A stretch of 64,000 bases of DNA. Source: Shewanella hafniensis (GTDB lineage: Bacteria; Pseudomonadota; Gammaproteobacteria; Enterobacterales; Shewanellaceae). Location: the NCBI RefSeq assembly GCF_019655335.1, contig NZ_BPFD01000008.1, positions 31,435-95,434 on the forward strand. The letters are read 5' to 3'. Shown here one piece after another: positions 47,399-56,161 of this stretch; the first letter of the stretch is position 1, and every line of letters starts with the position of its first letter. The position numbers and the translations under genes are program-made. Under the pieces are notes generated by a model. The model saw only the letters and a list, made by a program, of their open reading frames with translations, was not told the DNA's origin and ran no database searches.

Positions 47399-48435
47399 TA
47401 CAGGATCTCCACTTGCTCTTCATTGCCTTCACGATTTGCGATAGCACCGATCAGCCATGCTTGTTCGCCTTCAGCAGCCAGTAATGCAAGTGCTGCATCC
47501 ACTTTATCGGCTGGTAGCGCGACTAACATGCCGACGCCACAGTTGAAGGTGCGATACATTTCGTATTCTGCAATGTTGCCATTTTCCATTAACCAACTGA
47601 AAACAGCAGGCCATTGCCATGAATCACCTTGGATAACCGCTTTTAAATTATCTGGTAGTACGCGTGGGATGTTTTCCCAGAAGCCGCCGCCAGTAATGTG
47701 TGCCATTGCATGTACGTCTGATGCTGCGATCAGTTTTAGCAATGATTTCACGTAAATTTTGGTTGGCTCAAGTAGATGTTCAATTAGCGGTTTGCCATTG
47801 AGATCTTGTTGAGGGTCTGCTTGGCTCACTTCTAATACTTTACGTACTAAAGAGTAACCATTTGAATGAGGGCCACTCGAGGCTAATGCGATAAGCGCAT
47901 CACCCGCTGCCACTTTGCTACCGTCAATGATGTCGGCTTTTTCAACTACGCCCACACAGAAACCTGCTAGGTCGTAATCTTCACCTTCATACATGCCTGG
48001 CATTTCAGCGGTTTCACCGCCGATTAATGCACAACCAGATTGGAAACAACCTTCGCCGATACCGTTGACGACAGACGTCGCGGTTTCAACATCCAGCTTG
48101 CCCGTTGCGTAGTAATCGAGGAAAAACAGTGGCTCAGCGCCTTGAACGATTAAATCGTTCACACACATAGCAACTAAGTCTATGCCGACTGTGTCGTGTT
48201 TTTTATAGTCGATGGCTAAACGTAATTTAGTTCCAACACCGTCGGTGCCAGACACTAAAACCGGTTGCTTGTATTTGGTGGGGATTTCACACAGGGCGCC
48301 AAAACCACCTAAGTTGCCCATAACTTCTGGACGACGGGTACGTTTAACGGCTGCTTTTATGTTACTTACCAGTGCATTACCTGCATCAATATCAACGCCG
48401 GCATCTTTATAGCTCAGTGGGGTAGGTGTGCTCAC
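47398..48435 (-). CDS. purM: Phosphoribosylaminoimidazole synthetase (AIR synthase)
   Basis: Makes aminoimidazole ribotide from FGAM and ATP. The 345-residue protein (E. coli 345) has [28 protein letters not shown], the metal/ATP motif [13 protein letters not shown] and [11 protein letters not shown]. It starts with GTG 48435, with GAGGA six bases before it. The divergent neighbour is upp, the arrangement known in enteric bacteria. Confidence 0.96.
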   Translation of the reverse strand: MSTPTPLSYKDAGVDIDAGNALVSNIKAAVKRTRRPEVMGNLGGFGALCEIPTKYKQPVLVSGTDGVGTKLRLAIDYKKHDTVGIDLVAMCVNDLIVQGAEPLFFLDYYATGKLDVETATSVVNGIGEGCFQSGCALIGGETAEMPGMYEGEDYDLAGFCVGVVEKADIIDGSKVAAGDALIALASSGPHSNGYSLVRKVLEVSQADPQQDLNGKPLIEHLLEPTKIYVKSLLKLIAASDVHAMAHITGGGFWENIPRVLPDNLKAVIQGDSWQWPAVFSWLMENGNIAEYEMYRTFNCGVGMLVALPADKVDAALALLAAEGEQAWLIGAIANREGNEEQVEIL

Positions 48436-48687
48436 GGAGGGATCCTCTCGGGTACATCGTTATTGGATTTTATGCGGCGGTATTCTACCAGCTTGTGCTA
48501 GGGGTCGAAAGTCATGATTTGGATTTATGCCCCTCGGCGGATTATTTTTGGTTGAGTAAAACTGTATTTCAGTTTTTGAAGCCTTGTGATTGGTCACAAA
48601 ATAGTAAATTAAGGTACGTATCTTAAGCGATTGGGAATTATTCTTGGGAGATAGCTCACGATTAGGCCTAATGGCAAAACTTTATGT
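48436..48687. other. purM-upp divergent intergenic region
   Basis: It holds the purM promoter and part of the upp promoter region. I searched by eye for a PurR-type operator (ACGCAAAC-type) and did not find a convincing one. Confidence 0.4.
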
Positions 48688-48715
48688 TTTACCTAGTAAA
48701 CAAATCAACTAGAAT
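48688..48715 (+). promoter_or_regulatory. upp: Putative upp promoter
   Basis: TTTACC, 16 bp, TAGAAT. The predicted start leaves a leader of about 45 nt before ATG 48767. Confidence 0.45.
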
Positions 48716-48766
48716 CTGAAAAATTTGCCTAAAATAATACGCCGAAAAATAAAGTAGGAGAGAAAA

Positions 48767-49393
48767 ATGAAAGTTGTCGAGGTTAAACATCCTTTAGTGC
48801 GTCACAAAATCGGTTTAATGCGCGAAGGTGACATTAGCACTAAACGTTTCCGTGAGCTAGCCGCCGAAGTGGGCAGTTTATTAACCTATGAAGCTACCGC
48901 AGATTTCGAAACTGAAACGGTGACGATTGAAGGCTGGAACGGTCCGGTTGAAGTCGACCAAATCAAAGGTAAAAAAGTCACGGTTGTGCCGATTTTACGT
49001 GCGGGTTTGGGCATGATGGACGGTGTGCTTGAGCATATCCCCAGTGCGCGTATTTCAGTTGTCGGTATTTACCGTGACGAAGAAACTCTAGAGCCTGTGC
49101 CTTACTTTGAAAAGCTCGCCAGCGACATGAACGAGCGTATCGCCTTAGTCGTCGACCCAATGCTCGCGACTGGTGGTTCTATGATTGCGACCGTCGATTT
49201 ATTGAAGAAACGCGGTTGTACTTCAATCAAAGCCTTAGTGTTAGTGGCAGCACCTGAAGGCATTAAAGCGTTAGAAGCGGCGCATCCGGATATCGAATTA
49301 TATACTGCAGCTGTCGATAGATGCTTAAACGAGAAAGGCTATATCCTGCCAGGTCTTGGTGATGCGGGCGATAAAATCTTTGGTACTAAATAA
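48767..49393 (+). CDS. upp: Uracil phosphoribosyltransferase
   Basis: Salvages uracil to UMP. The 208-residue protein (E. coli 208) has the PRPP-binding loop [10 protein letters not shown] and [31 protein letters not shown] precedes the ATG. It is followed by a strong terminator; no uraA permease gene is next to it, unlike in E. coli. Confidence 0.97.
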   Translation: MKVVEVKHPLVRHKIGLMREGDISTKRFRELAAEVGSLLTYEATADFETETVTIEGWNGPVEVDQIKGKKVTVVPILRAGLGMMDGVLEHIPSARISVVGIYRDEETLEPVPYFEKLASDMNERIALVVDPMLATGGSMIATVDLLKKRGCTSIKALVLVAAPEGIKALEAAHPDIELYTAAVDRCLNEKGYILPGLGDAGDKIFGTK

Positions 49394-49457
49394 CCAAAGC
49401 AGTTAAATCATCAGAGTCACTGATGTTCAGATGTTCAGTTGAGCGGATGTACTCACT

Positions 49458-49482
49458 AAGGGAGCCTAGGCTCCCTTTTTGT
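49458..49482 (+). terminator. Intrinsic terminator after upp
   Basis: A 9-bp perfect stem AAGGGAGCC / GGCTCCCTT with a T-run, 64 bp past the stop. Confidence 0.8.
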
Positions 49483-49657
49483 TTTTTTGCCCGCCACAGT
49501 TATAACAACTTTGTTTTAAGCTGCTAAAGTTTAGCATTAAGGCAAATTATTATTCGCTATTTCAGTTGTTTTTGTTGGCTTATTTTGTGATGTTATCGGC
49601 CATTTCTTAAGTTTTGGGCAAGGCATATTGTCGGTACAACAGGGATTAAGAGGGGTT

Positions 49658-51064
49658 ATGGGACATTCTGCACTCAACTGGTTGTTATTACGTCGGTCAC
49701 TGGCACTTGCGACCCTGTTATTTGTCATACTCTTGCTGATCCTATTACCGTTTAAAATCGATAGAGAACATCAATCCTTTGTCGCTTTTGTAAAAAACAA
49801 ACAACTTACACCTAGCTATATTGAACTGCTCGGGAAAAGCCTATCCCTGCACGACATTATTGATTTCAATAAATCTTCTTTAGCGCCTTTTCAGCTCGAT
49901 CCCACCCGATTAATGCTGCCCCAAGGGGTGGAGCTTTCTGCTGAAGAAGCGCAAGTCTTACGCTACTTTGATTATCTCTACTCCAGTAAAAAGACCAATG
50001 CAGATGATATTTTCCTGTATGTGGGGCTTTATCGTAGTGATGCTGTGTATTTTGCTACCCCAATCCCTGAGGACGTAAAAGCGCGGCTGATTAATGACCG
50101 TACTTCGACAAATGAGTTTTGTCAGAGCCTGCACTATTGTGCGAAAGACGCGACGCCAGAGTCCTTGGCTGATGGCATAGTGCTATCCATTCCTTATCAA
50201 GATCAAGTGACTGGTAAAGTCATTTTATCTATGGCCTCGCCGATTTCATCATCTAACGATCCTAATCATTTTATTGGTGATGTGATTGCCGACACGGCCT
50301 TTATGACGTCGGGTTTTATGCGCAATAAACATGTTGAATGGCGCAATACCGATTATGGCACTGAGTTGGTGATCACGACAGATAGCCTTTGGGCTGAACT
50401 GACGCCGGAGTTCTTGTTTTATTCGATGACAAATCATTTAGATAACATGACTTCACTGACATACAAAATCAGTATATTTCGTTTTATTGTGTGGAATTTG
50501 CCCCTGTGGTTTTTGTTATCTATCGTGATCTTCTTCGCTCAAATTAATATCAATCGTTTTAGGAAACTGCGTACTGAGCGTCAACGGTTTAGTGAAGCGA
50601 TGTTATTGGATGCTTTTACTCGCACCTACAATAAGAAAGTCTATGAGACCGCATTGTTTGATGCCGCAACTAAGGGGCATTACGCGGTGATCTGCGTGGA
50701 TGGCGATAAAATCAAAACCATCAATGATACCTACGGGCATAAACTCGGGGACATGGCGATCATGCAAATTGTCGATGCAATGCGCGGCGTATTTCGAGAA
50801 AACGATTTGTTAATCAGAACCGGTGGTGATGAGTTTGTCGTTATCTTAGCTAATTGTACTTTCGAGCGGGCTTTGGTGTTGGCTGAACATTTACGTCAAG
50901 CTGTGGCAGAGCGACAATTTTTAAATGTGTTGACTGTTTCCTGTGGTGTCGCTGATTCGCAAGACTATGCAAATTTTGAGGCCGTGCTGCAAGCGGCGGA
51001 TAAAGCGCTGTATGAGGATAAAAAGAATAAGCAGGGTAGCCGCAAGCTCGAAGCGACACGGTAA
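49658..51064 (+). CDS. Membrane diguanylate cyclase with periplasmic sensor
   Basis: A 468-residue GGDEF protein that makes cyclic di-GMP. Membrane helices at about residues 15-35 and 275-300 flank a roughly 240-residue periplasmic region I do not recognise. The catalytic domain has the intact active site RTGGDEFVV (GGDEF at 389-393). An RxxD inhibitory site (R380-D383) lies exactly five residues before it, so product inhibition is expected. No EAL domain is present. ATG 49658 has AGAGGGG just before it; the open frame reaches a TTG at 49628. It stands alone between upp and the antiporter gene. Confidence 0.92.
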   Translation: MGHSALNWLLLRRSLALATLLFVILLLILLPFKIDREHQSFVAFVKNKQLTPSYIELLGKSLSLHDIIDFNKSSLAPFQLDPTRLMLPQGVELSAEEAQVLRYFDYLYSSKKTNADDIFLYVGLYRSDAVYFATPIPEDVKARLINDRTSTNEFCQSLHYCAKDATPESLADGIVLSIPYQDQVTGKVILSMASPISSSNDPNHFIGDVIADTAFMTSGFMRNKHVEWRNTDYGTELVITTDSLWAELTPEFLFYSMTNHLDNMTSLTYKISIFRFIVWNLPLWFLLSIVIFFAQININRFRKLRTERQRFSEAMLLDAFTRTYNKKVYETALFDAATKGHYAVICVDGDKIKTINDTYGHKLGDMAIMQIVDAMRGVFRENDLLIRTGGDEFVVILANCTFERALVLAEHLRQAVAERQFLNVLTVSCGVADSQDYANFEAVLQAADKALYEDKKNKQGSRKLEATR

Positions 51065-51087
51065 CTATGGTTAGTTATTAGGCTATT

Positions 51088-51141
51088 ATTGCGTTAACTA
51101 TTGAGATTGCGTTAACTATTGAGATTGAGTTAGCTATTAGG
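51088..51141. repeat. 18-bp tandem repeat after the diguanylate cyclase gene
   Basis: Two identical copies of ATTGCGTTAACTATTGAG (51088-51105 and 51106-51123) and a third degenerate copy (51124-51141). Confidence 0.75.
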
Positions 51142-51203
51142 TTAAGCATCGAGTGAATTAACGCGTCACGTGACCGCAATAACGTTGCTGCCTGCAATAA
51201 AAA

Positions 51204-51228
51204 ACAGCGCGGAGAATGTCCGCGCTGT
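51204..51228 (-). terminator. Intrinsic terminator of the antiporter gene
   Basis: A 10-bp perfect stem ACAGCGCGGA / TCCGCGCTGT with a minus-strand run of T, 42 bp past the stop. Confidence 0.78.
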
Positions 51229-51269
51229 CGTTACTTTCTATTACTGCTATTCAATCCCTTCAATCGTGT

Positions 51270-52589
51270 TTACAGCACCATGGCTGCAATCCAGCCAAAC
51301 ACTAATAGTGGAATATTGTAGTGGATGAAGGTGGGGATCACGCTGTCACGGATATGATCGTGTTGGCCATCGGCATTCAAACCCGCAGTAGGGCCTAAGG
51401 TGGAATCCGATGCTGGCGAGCCCGCATCACCCAGCGCCGCGGCGGTGCCGACTAACGCAATGGTCGCCGCCACCGAAAAACCAAAACTTAACGCCAATGG
51501 TACATAAATCGTCGCGATAATAGGAATGGTGGAGAAAGACGAGCCAATTCCCATAGTGATCAGTAGACCCACTAGCAGCATCAAGAAGGCGGCGAGGGCT
51601 TTATTATCACCAATGATGTCGCTAAGCGAAGCCACAAGCGTCCCCACTTCACCGGTTTCTTTCACTACGGCGGCAAAGCCAGCGGCTGAAATCATGATAA
51701 AGCCGATGTTAGCCATCATGCGCACGCCTTGATTGAAAATATCTTGGTCGGCGACGTGTTTTAAAGCGCCCGAGAAACTGAAAATCATGAAGCCGACTAA
51801 GGCGCCAAAAATCATCGAATCGGTTTCAAGTTGCACCATTAAGGTGGCTAATATTGCGACTGCGGCGATGATAATATTACGTTTGTTGAGAGTTTCTTCT
51901 GGCTCAGCAACCAATACTTTGGCTTCATCATAGATCCGAGGCTTACGGTAACTGATAAACACAGCTGTCAGTAAACCGACTATCATGCCCGCCGCTGGAA
52001 TTAACATGGCTGGTGGAATTTGCTCACGCACAGCCGCTAAGCCATTGCTGGTTAAGTTGGAAAGCAGAATATCATTTAAGAAAATACCACCAAATCCAAT
52101 CGGTAAAATCATATAGGTCGTGACGAGACCAAAGGTCAAAACACAGGCGACTAAACGACGGTCAATCTTCAGTTTGGTCATCACATGCAACAGAGGCGGC
52201 ACTAAAATCGGAATGAAGGCGATATGAATAGGTAAAATATTCTGTGACGCCATCGACATGACGAGGAGCGATAGCAGCAGTAACCAGCGAACCCAGTTAG
52301 TGTTGGTAGGATTAGGATCTTGCCCAAGACTACTGATGATGCTTCTTGAGATCAGTGTGGTTAAGCCTGAGTGCGAGAGTGCGACAGCAAAGGCACCTAA
52401 TAATGCATAACTGAGCGCAATTTGCGCGCCGCCACCTAAGCCAGTATTAAAGGCATCTATGGTTTGGTGCAGATCCATTCCGCCCACAAGTCCCGCCACT
52501 AGGGAGCTTATGGTGAGGGCGATTACTACATTCACCCTAGCTAAACTGAGTGCCAACATTAAGCACACTGCAATTACGACTGCATTCAT
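51270..52589 (-). CDS. Na+/H+ antiporter family (NhaC-like) membrane protein
   Basis: A 439-residue transporter with about 10-12 membrane spans. The central [22 protein letters not shown] and the C-terminal [21 protein letters not shown] and [38 protein letters not shown] blocks are typical of this ion-transporter family, often annotated as Na+/H+ antiporters. Relatives may carry amino acids, so the substrate is not certain. ATG 52589 is used; a TTG at 52595 is the alternative. Monocistronic. Confidence 0.85.
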   Translation of the reverse strand: MNAVVIAVCLMLALSLARVNVVIALTISSLVAGLVGGMDLHQTIDAFNTGLGGGAQIALSYALLGAFAVALSHSGLTTLISRSIISSLGQDPNPTNTNWVRWLLLLSLLVMSMASQNILPIHIAFIPILVPPLLHVMTKLKIDRRLVACVLTFGLVTTYMILPIGFGGIFLNDILLSNLTSNGLAAVREQIPPAMLIPAAGMIVGLLTAVFISYRKPRIYDEAKVLVAEPEETLNKRNIIIAAVAILATLMVQLETDSMIFGALVGFMIFSFSGALKHVADQDIFNQGVRMMANIGFIMISAAGFAAVVKETGEVGTLVASLSDIIGDNKALAAFLMLLVGLLITMGIGSSFSTIPIIATIYVPLALSFGFSVAATIALVGTAAALGDAGSPASDSTLGPTAGLNADGQHDHIRDSVIPTFIHYNIPLLVFGWIAAMVL

Positions 52590-52896
52590 AGTCAATTTTC
52601 TTAATTCTTTAAGCCAAAGATGCTATTTTTGACTGCAAAGGCTGTGGATGTCCAGTTTGCCGATAGCTTATCTGAAAAATATCTGAAAATGTGATCATGC
52701 TGGGTTTAGTCTGTTAGCTGAATGTGGTGTGCATCGCACGCAATCAGTGCAGATTGCTCTATCCTTAGTCAGGCAAAACGGAAATGCCCTTGAAAAATGT
52801 GATATTGGTCTTAAATAGGTTGTAAGGCACAGCACACGACTTATAATGCCTAAAGATTTGATTGGTAAGAACACCTTCTAGTCAGTAAGGATTTAA
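52590..52896. other. Divergent region upstream of the antiporter and peroxiredoxin genes
   Basis: No ORF. It holds promoters for both genes; none could be assigned firmly. A perfect palindrome follows at 52897. Confidence 0.4.
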
Positions 52897-52912
52897 CTCA
52901 ACCTAGGTTGAG
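52897..52912. promoter_or_regulatory. 16-bp perfect palindrome upstream of the peroxiredoxin gene
   Basis: CTCAACCTAGGTTGAG reads identically on both strands, 65 bp before the peroxiredoxin ATG. Placement fits an operator in the leader or downstream of a promoter. It does not match the OxyR site I know. Confidence 0.5.
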
Positions 52913-52977
52913 GAGAGCATACTGGCTTGAGGGCGTCTTACTTTACACTTAGTTCAACTCATAGATGGAGATATAAA

Positions 52978-53583
52978 ATGAGCGTATTAGTAGGCCGTCA
53001 GGCTCCTGATTTTACTGCTGCAGCTGTATTAGGTTCTGGCGAAATCGTTGATAGCTTCAACTTAACTGCTGCCATCAAAGGCAAGCCAGCAGTCGTATTC
53101 TTCTATCCACTTGACTTCACTTTCGTTTGTCCATCAGAGTTGATCGCATTTGATCACCGCATGGAAGAGTTCACTAAGCGTGGCGTAGAAGTGATCGGTG
53201 TGTCTATCGATTCTCAGTTCACTCACAACGCATGGCGCAACACCCCAGTTGAAAAAGGCGGTATTGGCCAAGTTAAGTACACGTTAGTGGCTGACGTTAA
53301 ACATGAAATCTGTAAAGCATACGATGTTGAGCATCCTGAAGCGGGTGTGGCTTTCCGTGGTTCATTCCTGATCGACAAAGAAGGCATGGTTCGTCACCAA
53401 GTCGTTAACGATCTGCCATTAGGCCGTAACGTTGATGAAATGCTACGTATGATCGACGCACTGCAATTCCACGAAGAGCACGGCGATGTATGTCCTGCTG
53501 GCTGGGAAAAAGGCGATAAAGGTATGAATGCAAGCACTGAAGGTGTTGCTGCTTACCTGTCTGAAAACGCAAGCTCACTGTAA
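52978..53583 (+). CDS. Typical 2-Cys peroxiredoxin (Prx1/AhpC type)
   Basis: Reduces hydrogen peroxide and organic peroxides. The 201-residue protein has the peroxidatic Cys in DFTFVCPSELIAF and the resolving Cys in HGDVCPAGWEKGD, followed by a C-terminal extension typical of the sensitive Prx1 class. The frame is open from 52927, but ATG 52978 (MSVLVGRQAPDF) has TGGAGA seven bases before it. No ahpF-like reductase is adjacent; thioredoxin is the probable reductant. Confidence 0.95.
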   Translation: MSVLVGRQAPDFTAAAVLGSGEIVDSFNLTAAIKGKPAVVFFYPLDFTFVCPSELIAFDHRMEEFTKRGVEVIGVSIDSQFTHNAWRNTPVEKGGIGQVKYTLVADVKHEICKAYDVEHPEAGVAFRGSFLIDKEGMVRHQVVNDLPLGRNVDEMLRMIDALQFHEEHGDVCPAGWEKGDKGMNASTEGVAAYLSENASSL

Positions 53584-53617
53584 TGAGTACTTGCTAATCA
53601 CAGTTGTCTGTTAAATG

Positions 53618-53645
53618 AAAAAAGCTGCCAATGGCAGCTTTTTTG
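53618..53645. terminator. Terminator between peroxiredoxin and rnt
   Basis: A 12-bp perfect stem AAAAAAGCTGCC / GGCAGCTTTTTT, loop AAT, A-rich and T-rich sides, so it can stop both convergent genes. Confidence 0.8.
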
Positions 53646-53683
53646 TTTTTAAATGACTTAAGGTCTAGCGTGAACCGCTAAAC

Positions 53684-54355
53684 TTATTCCTCAGTATCGC
53701 TTGGTGCATCCTGCGCATCTACGGCCAGTAACGGCCAGCCGCCTAATGATTTCCAACGATTCACTATGTGACAAAAAAGCTCTGCGGTACGTTCGGTATC
53801 ATATAGCGCTGAATGTGCTTCTTTATTATCGAAGGGAATGCCCGCCATGATGCATGCTTTGGCCAGTACGGTATGACCTATGGCAAGTCCGGCGAGTGTA
53901 GCAGTATCGAAGGTAGCAAAAGGATGAAACGGCGAGCGTTTTAAGTCGCAACGTTCAATCGCCTTACTCACAAAGCCATGGTCAAAGGCGGCATTATGCG
54001 CCACTATGATACTGCGATGGCAGTCAGAGGCTTTTTGGGCTTTTTTCACCGCTTTAAAGATTTCTAAAAAGGCTTCTTTCTCGCTCACAGCTCCCCGTAA
54101 CGGATTAGTGGGATCAATGCCGTTGAATGCTAACGCTTCGGGTTCTAAATTTGCGCCTTCAAAGGGTTCAATGTGAAAGTGTAGGGTTTTATCGATTCCT
54201 ATCACACCTTCATTGTCCATTTTCAGTAGGGTGACGGCAATTTCTAGCAACGCATCGGTTTGAGAGTTGAAGCCCGCAGTTTCGACATCAATGACTACGG
54301 GAAAGTAGCCTCGAAATCGGTATTTCAATTTGTTCGCGTCGCAAATGTCACTCAT
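53684..54355 (-). CDS. rnt: Ribonuclease T
   Basis: A DEDD exoribonuclease that trims the 3' ends of tRNA and 5S and 23S rRNA. The 223-residue protein has motif [16 protein letters not shown], motif [13 protein letters not shown] and motif [16 protein letters not shown]. The open frame runs to 54376, but ATG 54355 ([10 protein letters not shown]) gives the family start. It is divergent from motY, as in Vibrio. Confidence 0.95.
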   Translation of the reverse strand: MSDICDANKLKYRFRGYFPVVIDVETAGFNSQTDALLEIAVTLLKMDNEGVIGIDKTLHFHIEPFEGANLEPEALAFNGIDPTNPLRGAVSEKEAFLEIFKAVKKAQKASDCHRSIIVAHNAAFDHGFVSKAIERCDLKRSPFHPFATFDTATLAGLAIGHTVLAKACIMAGIPFDNKEAHSALYDTERTAELFCHIVNRWKSLGGWPLLAVDAQDAPSDTEE

Positions 54356-54496
54356 AAAGTACTCTAGAAAATTCACAGGGCGCTATTATGCTAAATGTGT
54401 TGGGGTGTGTCATGCTTGATTGATGGTTTTATGAGCTAAAGGAACTAAATAGTTTGCCGATAAAGCCATGTAACCGATTAAACATGAGTAAAGGCT

Positions 54497-55366
54497 ATGT
54501 GGCGAAAACTGATATTAGTATCAATTTTATGCGTTCCAGCAACTGCAAAGGCAGAGTTGCGCCATTATGTCGCCTCTTTAAGTGATTCCCAATGGCGAGT
54601 GAGCGAGAATTCTCCCATCGTTTGTCGCCTCGAGCACGATATCCCCTCCTACGGTAAAGCGATTTTTACCAGCGAAGCGGGTAAGCAGCAAAATATGAAT
54701 TTTACCTTAGACATGTGGGTAAAACCGGATCAAGTCACGCAAGCTAAGTTAATTAGTCGCGCGCCACAGTGGCGTCCGGGAGTGGTCTCAAAAGAGATCA
54801 CGTCACTGCATTATCAAAAGTACTTTAATGGTGAGGTGCCTAAACGTGCCGCTTGGTCTATGTTGGCTGAGTTGAGTCGCGGTATGGAGCCGACGTTTTA
54901 TTATGCCGATTGGTATAACGAGTCAAATAAGATCGCTGTGGGTTTGTCATCGGTTAATTTTGGCCGTAAATACAGCGAGTTCAAAGCTTGTCTAGCGCAC
55001 CTGTTGCCCTATAGCTTTGAAGATATCGCATTTACTGTGCTGAATTATGATGAAGGCGGAACCGATTTAACTCGTTTCTCCCAGCAGCAACTGTCTCGGG
55101 TTCAAGAATACTTAGCCTATGATCCTTTAGTAGAGCTAGTGCTGGTAGATGCGTATACCGACAGTTACGGTGGCCGTTCAGTTAACCAAAAAGTCTCAGA
55201 TAAACGGGCTGAGTCGGTAAAAGATTTCTTTGTTGCCAGTGGTATTCCGCAAGATCGTATCGTTACTGTAGGGCACGGTGAGCGCCGTCATGTGGCTTCG
55301 AACGATGATATGGACGAAAGGGCACGTAACCGCCGCGTTGTGATACGGATAAGTAAGCCTTTGTAG
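54497..55366 (+). CDS. motY: Sodium-type flagellar motor protein MotY
   Basis: MotY forms the T-ring below the LP ring of polar flagella and holds the PomA/PomB or MotA/MotB-like stator in place. The 289-residue protein has a signal peptide (MWRKLILVSILCVPATAKA). An N-terminal MotX/stator-binding region follows (SQWRVSENSPIVCRLEHDIPSYG; APQWRPG; PYSFEDIAFTVL). The C-terminal OmpA-like peptidoglycan-binding domain ends in SDKRAESVKDFFVASGIPQDRI and RNRRVVIRIS. It resembles Vibrio MotY throughout. Other flagellar genes are elsewhere, as usual for motY. Confidence 0.94.
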   Translation: MWRKLILVSILCVPATAKAELRHYVASLSDSQWRVSENSPIVCRLEHDIPSYGKAIFTSEAGKQQNMNFTLDMWVKPDQVTQAKLISRAPQWRPGVVSKEITSLHYQKYFNGEVPKRAAWSMLAELSRGMEPTFYYADWYNESNKIAVGLSSVNFGRKYSEFKACLAHLLPYSFEDIAFTVLNYDEGGTDLTRFSQQQLSRVQEYLAYDPLVELVLVDAYTDSYGGRSVNQKVSDKRAESVKDFFVASGIPQDRIVTVGHGERRHVASNDDMDERARNRRVVIRISKPL

Positions 55367-55418
55367 TGCATTTGCGCAGTGTTTAATTTGTGCTACATCA
55401 ATATAGTTAAACCTAATC

Positions 55419-55445
55419 CAATGCCAAGTCACTGACTTGGCATTG
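55419..55445 (+). terminator. Hairpin after motY
   Basis: A 12-bp perfect stem CAATGCCAAGTC / GACTTGGCATTG, loop ACT, 52 bp past the stop. The tail is only weakly T-rich. Confidence 0.6.
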
Positions 55446-55680
55446 TCATTTCTGGATGCGGAGATGGTTATTTTTGGATAGCGTGGCAGAATTTCGCTCA
55501 ACCTCAACCTTTGCAGCATCAGCGAGCTTTGAATAGGATTATGAGTTTTTCTTATTTGTGATATTCGCGAGCAGGTAACCGTTAAGCACCTTAGACAACT
55601 TAACTGGGGTGAGGGCATGAATAGTGATAGCGGTTTAAAACTTGATATCGTCGTAAGTAGGATGGTGTTTGAAATAGATA

Positions 55681-55708
55681 AAAAAAAGCCCGCTTAAACT
55701 AAGCGGGC
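55681..55708 (-). terminator. Strong orphan minus-strand terminator
   Basis: A 9-bp GC-rich stem GCCCGCTTA / TAAGCGGGC, loop of three, followed on the minus strand by seven T. No minus-strand protein gene lies upstream within 8 kb of coding on that strand, so it points to the candidate sRNA. Confidence 0.8.
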
Positions 55709-55850
55709 CGCAAAAATAATGCATTTGCAATCAACAAATTGAAGGAAGGAAGTCAAGCATAAGAACCAGGGAAGAAACTGAAGTGTTGGGAACACACCAG
55801 TTTAAAAGTTCTTTGTTTTCGATATCTGCAAGCAGGTATCTCCTGAAAAC
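55681..55850 (-). ncRNA. Candidate small RNA, about 170 nt, motY-peptidase intergenic
   Basis: A complete minus-strand transcription unit with no ORF longer than nine codons. It has a sigma-70 promoter (55857-55885) with predicted start near 55850. A 5' hairpin follows whose outer arms GTTTTC and GAAAAC (55845-55850 and 55814-55819) begin at that start and enclose a 9-bp inner stem with one mismatch. Then comes a second symmetrical hairpin (55776-55802; AACTG...CAGTT with GTGTT-CCC-AACAC). A CU-rich linker (55741-55775, containing CTTCCTTCC) comes next, then a strong terminator (55681-55708). The linker could pair with Shine-Dalgarno sequences (GGAAGG type), as in FnrS-like sRNAs. I know of no described sRNA with this sequence; expression is not shown. 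Confidence 0.6.
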
Positions 55851-55856
55851 AAGCAC

Positions 55857-55885
55857 ATTCTATGGTGAACTCGGCGGTAAAACAA
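55857..55885 (-). promoter_or_regulatory. Promoter of the candidate small RNA
   Basis: On the minus strand: -35 TTGTTT, 17-bp spacer, -10 TAGAAT. Confidence 0.55.
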
Positions 55886-55931
55886 ACGAGAAAAATTGCC
55901 CATAAACATTAGTAATTCTAATGATTGCAAA

Positions 55932-55947
55932 GGTGATCTATATCACT
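55932..55947. promoter_or_regulatory. CRP/FNR-like palindrome
   Basis: GGTGA-TCTATA-TCACT has the CRP core GTGA-N6-TCAC and also looks like a degenerate FNR site. On the plus strand a TAATAA sits at the class II -10 position (55969-55974). On the minus strand the site is about 90 bp upstream of the candidate sRNA start. Confidence 0.5.
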
Positions 55948-56083
55948 TAAGTCACTATTTACCTTGATTAATAACTTATAAATCACTATTAGTGCATAAT
56001 AATACACTTCAATAAGCTTATCCTTGCTGCCATTTTGTTAAATCTGCGATACAACCTAAAAATCTTCTTATTAAGTTACGGCA

Positions 56084-56111
56084 TTGCCATGATTTTTTTT
56101 GCTTGTATAGT
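56084..56111 (+). promoter_or_regulatory. Promoter of the prolyl oligopeptidase gene
   Basis: -35 TTGCCA, 16 bp, -10 TATAGT; start near 56118 leaves a leader of about 44 nt with GAAGGA before the ATG. Confidence 0.5.
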
Positions 56112-56161
56112 ACTTGCTGAAAAGGCCTTAAGCCTGAAACCACAAGAAGGACGATAACAAG

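Noticed and set aside
48436..48766. PurR operator between purM and upp
   Set aside because: No convincing ACGCAAACGTTTTCGT-like palindrome by eye.
52800..52977. OxyR site upstream of the peroxiredoxin gene
   Set aside because: No spaced ATAG-type tetranucleotides; only the unrelated 16-bp palindrome stands out.
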